A stretch of DNA of 64,000 bases from Lentimicrobium sp. (GTDB lineage Bacteria; Bacteroidota; Bacteroidia; Bacteroidales; Lentimicrobiaceae). The notes beneath the pieces were generated by a model that ran no database searches, had not been told where the DNA came from, and saw nothing but the letters and a program-made list of their open reading frames with translations. Made by a program: the position numbers and the translations under genes. The stretch's first letter is position 1, and each line of letters starts with the position of its first letter. The DNA is taken from positions 62,001 through 126,000 of the forward strand of contig JAHYJC010000005.1 of the NCBI GenBank assembly GCA_019429275.1. The letters are read 5' to 3'. Shown one piece after another: positions 9,443 through 17,808 of the stretch.

Positions 9443-10948
9443 TTATTGGAATCTGAAATTACGGATAAAGAAAGTACCTTCGTCAGTATGACCACCACCA
9501 CCAAGTGATATGGCAAAGAAGTCAAGATCTGTTCTTGTACCTGGGGTATATACACCCGCTCCAGGGCCGCTGGATGGTTCATTCAGGTTAAAGGTATAAG
9601 TAACCCACTCATCCATTACCGTAGCCTCAGCATCATATTGCACATGACCATTCCACCATTGTTCAGTTTGACTTGCTTCACCTATAATAACGGCAATTCC
9701 TTTTGTCAATGTACCTGTATAATTATTTGAACTTGGCATATAGACATCAATAGACACAGTTGTAAAATTATCAAACTGAATGTCGTATTCCATCTGAAAT
9801 TGTAGTTCCTGGTATGTGCCCTTTCTGTCATATTTACCACAGGTAACTCCAACGCCTGCAGGATCATCAACACCAATAGTAAATTCCATGCCGCCATTGG
9901 TTGCTGAACCATTGCCTGGATATACACCAGCCGTATCAAGTAAGACGAAACTAGTTGGAGTTTTAAAAGAATTCCACATCTCGGTTGGTGTTAAATCAGG
10001 AAGATCCTCTCCAAAAGGTGGTTGTACAGTTACTACTTCGGGTTCAAGTGCCGGGTTTGAATAGTTTGCATAAGTAGCATCCCAGTATACTCCATCATAA
10101 GTGAAAGATATGGTCATTAAATCATATCCTTCTTTCTTTTCAATTACAGCCTTGAATGATTTAAAGGCTTCCGGAACAATGGATTCTGCATTGGTGCCAA
10201 GCTGTGGAAGTCCCATCCATGCGCCATTGCCAGTCAGTGTAATTGTATTTGTAGTGGGCTCATAATCAAAAGCATGTGTACCGCTTAACCAGGCGCTTAC
10301 GTTAACCCCGTCTTTGTTAACCATATTGGCAGGAATTGCGTCAAAACATACTTCGTTATTGGCGGTTCCACTAAAAACGGCTGTTTCACCCCAAAAAGAT
10401 CCTTTGTCATCAAATATGAATGACATTTCACGGGTAAAAGTGAACTCATGGTAATAAACACAAGGCCGGGCACCTGTATTTTCAAGTGCAAACCATGAAC
10501 GTGCATTTGCTGCATCAGGACCAACTCCAAGGCTGGAACCTTCACGGAATAGTTTCCAGGTTTTTGATGTTTCGCCCGCCAAAAGTGCCAGTGCTTCATT
10601 CGGATCTTTTATCTCAATTGTTGCAGAATAAGTTGCAGAAACGTTTGCCGAATTTTTTGCAGTCAGAACAACTGTAAAGGTACCCGGGGCAGCAAAAGTA
10701 TGGACAGGGCTTTCAACAGTTGATGTCTGTCCATCACCAAAATTCCACTCGTAACTAGTGGCATTCTGTGAGTAGTTTGTAAAGGTAACCTCAAGATAAT
10801 TTGTTGTGCTCAATGCGAACTGGAAACTTGCAATCGGGTTTTTTGGAGGATCCGGATCGTCTTTCTTGCATGACGACAATGACACGATTGAAATGACTCC
10901 TGCGAAAATCAGAAGCAGTTTGCTCCATTTTAGAAATCTGTTTTTCAT
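9443..10948 (-). CDS. PKD-domain lipoprotein, probable surface glycan-binding protein
   Basis: First gene of the glucan locus. The 501-residue protein has a lipobox (LSSC, Cys27) followed by KKDDPDPP, a PKD domain (about 38-115, with the WNFGDG signature), a middle region I do not recognise, and a C-terminal beta-rich domain (about 310-501) that resembles a carbohydrate-binding jelly roll. No catalytic motif was found. By position and architecture it may do the work of SusE/SusF-type binding proteins. A promoter of the Bacteroidota type lies about 140 nt upstream, and a strong hairpin follows its stop codon. Confidence 0.75.
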   Translation of the reverse strand: MKNRFLKWSKLLLIFAGVISIVSLSSCKKDDPDPPKNPIASFQFALSTTNYLEVTFTNYSQNATSYEWNFGDGQTSTVESPVHTFAAPGTFTVVLTAKNSANVSATYSATIEIKDPNEALALLAGETSKTWKLFREGSSLGVGPDAANARSWFALENTGARPCVYYHEFTFTREMSFIFDDKGSFWGETAVFSGTANNEVCFDAIPANMVNKDGVNVSAWLSGTHAFDYEPTTNTITLTGNGAWMGLPQLGTNAESIVPEAFKSFKAVIEKKEGYDLMTISFTYDGVYWDATYANYSNPALEPEVVTVQPPFGEDLPDLTPTEMWNSFKTPTSFVLLDTAGVYPGNGSATNGGMEFTIGVDDPAGVGVTCGKYDRKGTYQELQFQMEYDIQFDNFTTVSIDVYMPSSNNYTGTLTKGIAVIIGEASQTEQWWNGHVQYDAEATVMDEWVTYTFNLNEPSSGPGAGVYTPGTRTDLDFFAISLGGGGHTDEGTFFIRNFRFQ

Positions 10949-11087
10949 TGTTTGTTTTTTTAATGTGAGTAATTGGTTGGTTATTTGTTTTTAATGAAGT
11001 TTAAATATAATTGATGTATTTTAATATTAAACCAGGTTTGTAAAGTAATTGTGTAAAAGTTTAGCTGATCTTAGTTGGTTTGCATCG

Positions 11088-11118
11088 CAAATATAGTATT
11101 TATTGTGCCTTTTGCAAA
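11088..11118 (-). promoter_or_regulatory. Bacteroidota-type promoter of the glucan locus
   Basis: On the minus strand a TTTG (-33 box, 11118-11115) is followed after exactly 19 nt by TATATTTG (-7 box, 11095-11088), matching TTTG-N19-TAnnTTTG. Transcription would start near 11080, giving a leader of about 130 nt before the PKD lipoprotein gene. The rest of the 352-nt gap (10949-11300) shows no gene. Confidence 0.7.
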
Positions 11119-11300
11119 TTTTTTTTACGCATCACGTCTACAACACTGATGAAACCATACTACATCATTATTACATCAACATGATGCTAAAAATCTGTTA
11201 AACAATGTAATAGAGGTTGATTGCATGAAATAACCAGCTCAACAAATACAAAATCTCAGGTTTTTGTGTATAAAAGTATTCAATAATCAAATTGCAGGAT

Positions 11301-14216
11301 TTACACCGACAGAATATAGTCTGTCAGATTCACATTATGATCAATGTTAAGCTTTTTACGCAGCCTGTATCGGCTGATTTCCAGGCCTCTGACTGATATA
11401 TTCATCAACGGGGCAATTTCCTTACTCGACAGGTTCATTCTCAGGTAAGCACAAAGTCTTAGTTCTTTTGGAGTCAGCGAAGGATGCGTATCTTTAAGTC
11501 TCAAAATGAAATCCTGATGTACATCGTCAAAATATGTATTAAAAGCCTCCTGGTGCTGTTCATTTTTTAACTCCTTATTAATTTTTTTAATGAGCTGTGA
11601 AAGCAGGAATTTCTGATCCTGCTCCTTGTGGGATTTCTGTAGCGCCACCAGTTGCTCTTTCAGGAATGTAAGAATTTTGGTTTTGTGTATAAGATTCAGG
11701 GTTGTGTTCGCCAGTTCTTTTGTTTTATGACTCATTTCATTTTTCAGAGCCTCATTCCTTAAATGAATTATTTCTTTTTCATTTATCAGCGATTCCTCCC
11801 TGAATTTTGAGGCTTGAACGGATAGCTCTTTTTCATGTTTGATGACTTCGGCTTGTCGGGCTTTCTCTATTTTTCTTCGAAAGAAAAAAATGTTGCCCGC
11901 AAAAATCAGAATAAGAATAATAGAGTAAAAGATTTTAGCTGCCAGTGATCTGTGAATTGGTGGCCTTATTTTGAAATTAAACCCGACAACCTCACTCTCT
12001 GAATTAAAAGCATTCTTGCTTTTTACCATAAATGTATAGTCACCTTCTGCCAGATTAGTGTATTCTTTTGTCGCCTGACTCTCCCAACCCGACCATTCAT
12101 TTTCAAAACCTTTCAGCCTGAATGAAAAAACTGTTCCTTCGGGATACTCGAAAGTGGGGCTTGAGAATCGGAACATAGCAGAATTGAATCGGAAAGGCAG
12201 CAGGATTTCCTCAAAATCCGCCTTCTTTTGATTTTTATCTGACAACTTGTGCGTAAAATAAATTGTTGAATCGCCACTTGAGAACTTAATAACCCTTAAA
12301 AATACCGGGTCATTGTCTCTTTTCCTGAAATCGAGGGTTCCCGGAGAATAATGAATGAGCCCTTCCTGCGAACCTATAAAAACATTTTTATAATCTGAAA
12401 AATAAATGTTTTCAAAAGAAGGCAATAACATATTGTTAATCCTGTAGAAGGGAGAGAGTTCGGTTGAATATTTTCCTCTTTCAGTTTCCCTGACAACCCC
12501 CATAAAAGTGTTGGTAAAGAACCAGTAATTTCCGCTTATATCTTTGGTTATTTTGTCAATAAAGGGTAAACCTGCGAAAATGTCGACATATCTTGGATTT
12601 TTGTAAAAGTTATCACCTTTTCTGTCATATTTATAAATGCCGTCGATGGTCGTTATATTGAGTTCATTATCCAGTAGGTGAATGTTATAGGGCAGTTCAT
12701 CAGGCAATCCTTTGGAAGATTTATACAGGGTAACGGACTCAACTTTGGTTAAGTTATTGTTAATCTTCAGGCTGTAAATTCCCCGGTATCCGTGAGATAC
12801 CCATATGGTTTTTTCATCATCCTGAAGTATGGTTCGGCTAGACTCTTTAAATCCGGTTATTTCATGTGAAAATGTCCAAGATCCTTTTTGTTTTGTAAAA
12901 ACGGATAAACCATTGTAAGATCCTGCAATTAGTGTATCACTTGATTCACGATGTCTGATAAATGTCCAGTAACCTGGAATTGAAGAAATTTTTGTTGCTT
13001 TTTCTCCATCAATAAGAAAACACCCGGTATTGTGCCCACACAAAAGTTGTCCGTCAAAAACCTGAAGTGACCATACCTGACCTTCGGTGCCCGGTATAAG
13101 TTTGAATTTGTGATTTTTTTCGGCTGTTTTATTAAACAGGGAAATATCAAGAAAAAACAAGCCCTGATTTGTGCCGGCATATAGCTTGCCATTATGCACA
13201 TATGAAGCATATGTAGCCTCAAGGTTGAAATTGAAATCGAAAACAGAGAGGGGGGAGCTGATTTCAGCATAATCAATTCCGTTGTCCAGACCCATCCACA
13301 GGTTATAATGCCGATCTTCAAACAGGCTGAGGATGGTATTGTTTTGCAATCCCTTTGACCGGTTGAGGTGTTGCACTATATTCCCACTCATATCGGTGAG
13401 AAAGACGCCATTCTGAACAGTACCAAAAGCCATAAAATTATTTGACAATGCAATTCCTGAAAACAATTCGAAATTTTTAAGTTTCTCATTTACTGGCGAT
13501 TGCCATGGAATTAATTGTTGCTCATTGATAATAAAAATACCTTCAGTTGAAGTGCCCATTAACAGTTCTCCATTGCTGATTTTAAACAAGCTCCTTATTT
13601 CGGTTTCCTGAAAGAGAGGATGATTAACCACTGACTCCAGACCGCGCTCACTCAATCGCATTAAACCTTTTTTGCGATCAACTATGTATATAATTCCGTT
13701 AACCTGAAACGATTGTGTGAAAGACGAAAATGGTTCTATCACTTTAATCTGATTATCTCTGAAGATAAAAATGTATCTGAAAGACTGAAAGATGATGCCA
13801 AAGGAAGAATTATGGATTCTCCAGATTTCATCAAATGACCTGAAATACTCCGGTATAAGGTGTGAAAGTGAATTAAAATACATTCTTCCATCCCATCCTG
13901 GCAAATAAAATCCAAGTTCCTCAAATGCACCCGCATAAATGGTGTCACCTTTAACCAGGAGAGAACGAATGATTGTGCTTTTGGGCATGGGATAAAGTTC
14001 CCAGTACTTTCCGTCAAATTCCAGCAATCCATCATTATTGCCAAAATACATGAATCCATTACTGTTTTGCTCGATAGCCCAGTTCTGTGAACTTGACCTG
14101 TAAATCTTTTTAGGGTAATTGTTAATGAATGGCGAGCCTATATCTTTAATTTGAGACTGCCCCTGAAATGGCAGAAAACCAAATGCTGACAACAGGCAAA
14201 CCCATAAGAAATTCAT
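11301..14216 (-). CDS. Membrane-spanning sensor regulator: propeller, Y_Y_Y, coiled coil, LuxR-type HTH
   Basis: Probable one-component regulator of the adjacent glucan locus. The order is a signal peptide (MNFLWVCLLSAFGFLP), a large periplasmic beta-propeller of two-component-regulator repeats (such as ILSLFEDRHYNLWMGLDNG), a Y_Y_Y domain, a transmembrane helix (IFYSIILILIFAGNIFFF), a coiled coil of about 120 residues, and a C-terminal LuxR-like helix-turn-helix (LTPKELRLCAYL..SSKEIAPLMNIS). No histidine kinase or receiver domain is present. The ATG at 14216 (971 residues) was chosen because it starts the signal peptide; ATGs at 14276 and 14306 are also in frame, and a TATTTTTG box at 14293-14286 argues against the longest version. 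Confidence 0.85.
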   Translation of the reverse strand: MNFLWVCLLSAFGFLPFQGQSQIKDIGSPFINNYPKKIYRSSSQNWAIEQNSNGFMYFGNNDGLLEFDGKYWELYPMPKSTIIRSLLVKGDTIYAGAFEELGFYLPGWDGRMYFNSLSHLIPEYFRSFDEIWRIHNSSFGIIFQSFRYIFIFRDNQIKVIEPFSSFTQSFQVNGIIYIVDRKKGLMRLSERGLESVVNHPLFQETEIRSLFKISNGELLMGTSTEGIFIINEQQLIPWQSPVNEKLKNFELFSGIALSNNFMAFGTVQNGVFLTDMSGNIVQHLNRSKGLQNNTILSLFEDRHYNLWMGLDNGIDYAEISSPLSVFDFNFNLEATYASYVHNGKLYAGTNQGLFFLDISLFNKTAEKNHKFKLIPGTEGQVWSLQVFDGQLLCGHNTGCFLIDGEKATKISSIPGYWTFIRHRESSDTLIAGSYNGLSVFTKQKGSWTFSHEITGFKESSRTILQDDEKTIWVSHGYRGIYSLKINNNLTKVESVTLYKSSKGLPDELPYNIHLLDNELNITTIDGIYKYDRKGDNFYKNPRYVDIFAGLPFIDKITKDISGNYWFFTNTFMGVVRETERGKYSTELSPFYRINNMLLPSFENIYFSDYKNVFIGSQEGLIHYSPGTLDFRKRDNDPVFLRVIKFSSGDSTIYFTHKLSDKNQKKADFEEILLPFRFNSAMFRFSSPTFEYPEGTVFSFRLKGFENEWSGWESQATKEYTNLAEGDYTFMVKSKNAFNSESEVVGFNFKIRPPIHRSLAAKIFYSIILILIFAGNIFFFRRKIEKARQAEVIKHEKELSVQASKFREESLINEKEIIHLRNEALKNEMSHKTKELANTTLNLIHKTKILTFLKEQLVALQKSHKEQDQKFLLSQLIKKINKELKNEQHQEAFNTYFDDVHQDFILRLKDTHPSLTPKELRLCAYLRMNLSSKEIAPLMNISVRGLEISRYRLRKKLNIDHNVNLTDYILSV

Positions 14217-14285
14217 CAGATGTTTATATTCTGATGAACCTGTTTTTATAAGGTGAATGCTCTTGTTTGGATGCATGGTGCAGAG

Positions 14286-14293
14286 CAAAAATA
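14286..14293 (-). promoter_or_regulatory. Possible -7 box for the propeller regulator gene
   Basis: TATTTTTG on the minus strand fits TAnnTTTG and would start transcription near 14279, upstream of the chosen ATG at 14216. No TTTG is found at the usual distance upstream, so support is weak. Confidence 0.3.
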
Positions 14294-14443
14294 ATAAATT
14301 AAACATAGCCATGATGTATTGATTTCTGCATCATAATAAATTCGGTATTAACCCCACGCTCCTTAAATGGGGAATGGAGTAAAACTATACCAGGATATCA
14401 ATTAATGTTGAAAACTTGTTTCCTTCATTTCGACTGCTTTGGG

Positions 14444-14451
14444 TAAATTTG
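14444..14451 (+). promoter_or_regulatory. Possible -7 box for the glycosyltransferase gene
   Basis: TAAATTTG fits TAnnTTTG and would place transcription start about 10 nt before the ATG at 14469. This supports that ATG over the TTG at 14439, which would lie upstream of the box. The -33 element is poor (TTTC at about the right distance). Confidence 0.4.
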
Positions 14452-14468
14452 CGGCCAAATATATTTGT

Positions 14469-15605
14469 ATGGAGTGGTTGAATGGCATCTTGTCATCAGA
14501 ATGGTTACCTTTCATTTGGGCTTTGATGGGTATGTTGTTCATTCAACTTATCTATTACTGGATCATATTTAGCCGGCTGGCATTTTACAATCCTTCAAAA
14601 AGGCCAGTCAGCGAAAAAAGGGAGCCTGTTTCTGTTGTAATTTGTGCAAAAAACGAATACCGTAATTTGGTTCGTTTTTTACCTCTCATCCTTGAACAAA
14701 ACTATCCTGAATATGAGGTAATAGTCGTAAACGATGCCTCTGATGATGATACATTTTACCTTTTGCGAGAGCTGAGTGGCAAATACAGCCATTTGAAAGT
14801 TGTTCACATCCATCAGAATCTTAATTTTTATGTTGGTAAAAAATTTCCACTTTCTATTGGAATAAAATCGGCAAAATATAACACTTTGTTATTGACAGAT
14901 GCCGATTGCTATCCAGCAGGAACTGAATGGATCTCATCAATGCAGTCTGTTTTTACAGATAAAACCCGGGTTGTTTTGGGGTATGGAGCTTACCTTCCAA
15001 TGCCGGGAATCTTAAACAAAATGATCCGGTTTGATACGCTTAATGTGGCAATGCAGTATATGTCGCTCGCGCTGGCAAAACTTCCCTATATGGGAGTAGG
15101 ACGCAACCTTGCTTACCACAAAGAGTTGTTTTTCAATTCCGGAGGGTTTATGAAGCATTACAAAATCAGCTCGGGAGATGATGACCTCTTTATCAATGAA
15201 GTTGCCCATGGCTGGAATACACGAATACAACCTTTGAGCGAAGCCATTACATACTCAAAACCAAAGGTTACTCTGGGCTCCTGGTTCCGGCAGAAGCGTC
15301 GCCATCTGACAACAGGAAGTTTTTATCGCATAACTCATAAAATTACCCTCGGGCTTTTTTCCTTCTCTCAATTGGCTTTTTATACTCTTCTTATTCTTCT
15401 TCTTTCTTTTGGAGTTGATTGGAAGTTGTTACTTGGAATTTACTTGGTGCGATTGTTTACACAGATTTTTATAATAAAAAAGTGCATGATCAGGCTTGGT
15501 GAAAAGAATTTTCTGCTTCTGATTCCCTTTTTTGAATTATTTTTGATGATGGTAAACCTCTTGCTTGGTTTTGCAGGTTTATTTTCACGGAAAACACAAT
15601 GGTAA
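14469..15605 (+). CDS. Membrane-anchored family 2 glycosyltransferase
   Basis: GT2-type transferase using a nucleotide-sugar donor at the cytoplasmic face of the membrane. The 378-residue protein has an N-terminal transmembrane helix (about 11-33), a GT-A domain with NDASDDD, the DAD motif (LLLTDADCY) and a QKRRH motif corresponding to QxxRW, then two or three C-terminal membrane helices (from about 285). The layout suggests a processive or lipid-linked glycan enzyme; the product is unknown. Its last 7 nt overlap the start of the sigma factor gene, suggesting translational coupling. Confidence 0.88.
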   Translation: MEWLNGILSSEWLPFIWALMGMLFIQLIYYWIIFSRLAFYNPSKRPVSEKREPVSVVICAKNEYRNLVRFLPLILEQNYPEYEVIVVNDASDDDTFYLLRELSGKYSHLKVVHIHQNLNFYVGKKFPLSIGIKSAKYNTLLLTDADCYPAGTEWISSMQSVFTDKTRVVLGYGAYLPMPGILNKMIRFDTLNVAMQYMSLALAKLPYMGVGRNLAYHKELFFNSGGFMKHYKISSGDDDLFINEVAHGWNTRIQPLSEAITYSKPKVTLGSWFRQKRRHLTTGSFYRITHKITLGLFSFSQLAFYTLLILLLSFGVDWKLLLGIYLVRLFTQIFIIKKCMIRLGEKNFLLLIPFFELFLMMVNLLLGFAGLFSRKTQW

Positions 15606-16189
15606 ACAAATCGGGTTCAGGGGAGTCATCCCAAAGAGATTATTTGCTTGTAGAGCAAGCACTTAATGGCAATCAAAAGGCATATGCTGAATTAATGACT
15701 CTTTATGAAGATCCCGTTTACCATGTTATATTTCAAAAGGTGGGTGACTCAATCATTGCCGAAGACCTTACCATTGAAACTTTCGGGAAAGCATTCAGGA
15801 ATCTTGGGCGTTTTTCACCCGATTTTGCTTTCAGCACCTGGCTATTCCGAATTGCCATCAACCATTGTATAGATTTTCTGCGAAAGCAAAAGAAAAACCC
15901 AACCATGCGCGATGGAAACAATTATTATTCAGTTCAGGTTGAAGCTATTGATAATAAGCCCGATCCGGAAGAAATTTTTATCAGAGAACAACAGCTGGGC
16001 CTTATGCGCGATACTGTTGAAAAACTCAAACCCCGGTACCGAAAGCTGATTGAACTCAGATATTTTGATGAATTAACCTATGAGGAAATTGCCTCAGAAC
16101 TGAGTCTGCCACTGGGAACGGTTAAAGCGCAATTATTCAGAGCAAAGGATTTATTATATCATATTTTGTCAAAGTCAAAGGAATTATAA
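15599..16189 (+). CDS. ECF-type RNA polymerase sigma factor
   Basis: Sigma-70 family factor of the extracytoplasmic-function group, 196 residues. Region 2 runs over about 24-100 (AEDLTIETFGKAFRNL, then FSTWLFRIAINHCIDFLR). Region 4 lies near the end (RYRKLIELRYFDELTYEEIA, then LPLGTVKAQLFRAK). No anti-sigma gene is adjacent, which is common for Bacteroidota ECF factors. It overlaps the glycosyltransferase gene by 7 nt, and converges on the patatin gene with a 6-nt overlap of the two 3' ends inside a palindrome. Confidence 0.93.
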   Translation: MVNKSGSGESSQRDYLLVEQALNGNQKAYAELMTLYEDPVYHVIFQKVGDSIIAEDLTIETFGKAFRNLGRFSPDFAFSTWLFRIAINHCIDFLRKQKKNPTMRDGNNYYSVQVEAIDNKPDPEEIFIREQQLGLMRDTVEKLKPRYRKLIELRYFDELTYEEIASELSLPLGTVKAQLFRAKDLLYHILSKSKEL

Positions 16190-16197
16190 TTCCTTTG
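16176..16197. repeat. Perfect 22-bp palindrome at a convergent gene junction
   Basis: CAAAGGAATTA followed by its exact reverse complement TAATTCCTTTG. The sigma factor gene and the opposing patatin gene both end inside it, so each protein ends in Lys-Glu-Leu encoded by one arm. It may form a weak bidirectional transcription end; there is no loop and no long T tract. Confidence 0.85.
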
Positions 16198-17089
16198 CCA
16201 AAAGCTCAGTTTTTCTTTTAATTTCGTATTCGCTGAGGAGTTTAGCCATGGCTTTATATCCTGATTCAATGATGCATTCTGCTTTGTGAAAATCAAAAGT
16301 ATCGGCAGAGTTTACAGGGATATTAAGCAATATTTCAGGCGTTTGTTTTTCAAGGGCATACAAGGTAAGCTTGTGCTGCATTAGTTCAAAAGAATTGTGC
16401 ACAATATCAAAGATGCCATTTATACTGCTTCTTTTGGGATGGCCTCCTGTCATGCTGTTCCACTTGTCATTGATTAGCTTTCTTGTCTTATTAACAATGC
16501 TGTCTTCTTCATCCTTCTGTTTTACAAGATTTTCCTGTCGGGGCGCATTTACATTTACTGCAACCAGAATATTGCCTTTTGGAATTTCGACATGTTCAAG
16601 TGGAAGAGGGTTAACCAGCCCGCCATCCACCAATAGTTTTCCATCCTTGCTGACTGGCATTAGCACACTTGGAATAGAGGATGATGCTCTGATTGCTGAG
16701 AGCAGATTGCCTTTTGTTATAACTACTTCTCGATGGTGGTTCAGATCAGCAGCAATGGCAGCATAGGGTATCGGGAGATCTTCAATGCGGACATTACCCA
16801 AAAAATTCTTCATTTCATTAAAAACCTTTTCGCCTTTTATAATTCCCGTTTTACTTACTGCAAGATCCATCAACCTTATTACATCCATACGGGTCAATTC
16901 TGTCATGAAAGACCTGAACTCTTCCATCTTGCCGCAGGCATAAACTCCGCCAACCAATGAACCCATTGATGTTCCTGCAATGGCCGTGATCTCATACCCG
17001 TGCTCGATAAGCGCATCAATAGCCCCGATGTGAGCCAGGCCCCGGGCGCCTCCGCTTGATAAAACGAGTGAAATTTTGATATTATTCAT
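16184..17089 (-). CDS. Patatin-like phospholipase (NTE/RssA-like)
   Basis: Serine acyl hydrolase of the bacterial patatin family, about 301 residues. It has the oxyanion motif SSGGARG, the nucleophile elbow GTSMG (Ser41 from the chosen start) and the dyad motif VDGGLVNPLP (Asp155). No signal peptide is visible, so it is probably cytoplasmic or membrane-associated. ATG at 17089 overlaps the upstream stop by 8 nt; the TTG 9 nt further upstream is less likely. It is the last gene of a six-gene minus-strand run. The physiological lipid substrate is unknown. Confidence 0.92.
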   Translation of the reverse strand: MNNIKISLVLSSGGARGLAHIGAIDALIEHGYEITAIAGTSMGSLVGGVYACGKMEEFRSFMTELTRMDVIRLMDLAVSKTGIIKGEKVFNEMKNFLGNVRIEDLPIPYAAIAADLNHHREVVITKGNLLSAIRASSSIPSVLMPVSKDGKLLVDGGLVNPLPLEHVEIPKGNILVAVNVNAPRQENLVKQKDEEDSIVNKTRKLINDKWNSMTGGHPKRSSINGIFDIVHNSFELMQHKLTLYALEKQTPEILLNIPVNSADTFDFHKAECIIESGYKAMAKLLSEYEIKRKTELLAKEL

Positions 17090-17777
17090 ATTTTTCAATT
17101 AAGTCTTTAATTTTAACATTAACTACTTTTTCGCAAAAATTATTATCAGCAGTACAAACCGAAAGTTTGTAGCCTTCAACCAGAGGGTACGTTTTCAGTT
17201 TAAAGCCTGCCGATTCCGGATCATTTTCGAGTATATAGTTTCCTGAATCAGTGTGTTTTATAGTGAAGGAATTTAGGTTTTTGGTAAGTCCTTTCCCAAT
17301 GGCTTTCAGAAAACTTTCCTTCAGTGTCCATAGGGTAAAGAAAATGTGAGCTTTTTCGTTTTCGTCCTCAATACTGTTAAGCCATTTGTTTTCAGATATT
17401 GAGAAGAAGCGTTTGGCAACTCCCTCCGGCACTTTTTTCATTTTTTCAACATCAACGCCTACAGGCGTCGGTGACAGAGCAACCACAACCCAATCGCCTG
17501 AATGTGAGATGTTGATATGTATTCCGGCAAATCCGTCAGGAACAGGTTTGCCTTTTTCTCCGGTTGTGAATGGAATTTCAGGTAAAGATTTTCCAGTAGC
17601 CCGGTGAAGTAAATGACGGGCCATAACCTCGCCAAGCAAACTGCGCTGAGCATCGCGGCTTCGGGCATATCTTTCTATTCTTAGACCGGTTGTCAAGGGC
17701 ACGAGTTTTAAGAAAAGTGGTTTCAGCTCTTCGAACTCCTTGTCGGTTACCAATGAAATTGCATAAATTTCTGTCAT
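17082..17777 (-). CDS. 4'-phosphopantetheinyl transferase (Sfp type)
   Basis: Transfers the phosphopantetheine arm of CoA to carrier proteins. The 231-residue protein has both family motifs: PVGVDVEKMKK (Mg-binding Asp) and FFTLWTLKESFLKAIGKGL (WxxKES), plus an N-terminal RSLLGE stretch. ATG at 17777 was chosen because it starts the usual MTEIYAI beta strand, 31 nt after the upstream stop; an ATG at 17840 would overlap the dipeptidase gene. No polyketide or peptide synthetase is nearby, so it may serve the fatty-acid carrier protein or a distant pathway. Confidence 0.9.
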   Translation of the reverse strand: MTEIYAISLVTDKEFEELKPLFLKLVPLTTGLRIERYARSRDAQRSLLGEVMARHLLHRATGKSLPEIPFTTGEKGKPVPDGFAGIHINISHSGDWVVVALSPTPVGVDVEKMKKVPEGVAKRFFSISENKWLNSIEDENEKAHIFFTLWTLKESFLKAIGKGLTKNLNSFTIKHTDSGNYILENDPESAGFKLKTYPLVEGYKLSVCTADNNFCEKVVNVKIKDLIEKYE

Positions 17778-17808
17778 AACAACCTGCTTACCTACATTTA
17801 TGTTATCT

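Noticed and set aside
14217-14312. Longer N-terminus for the propeller regulator
   Set aside because: It would place 32 polar residues before the signal peptide and begins upstream of the likely transcription start.
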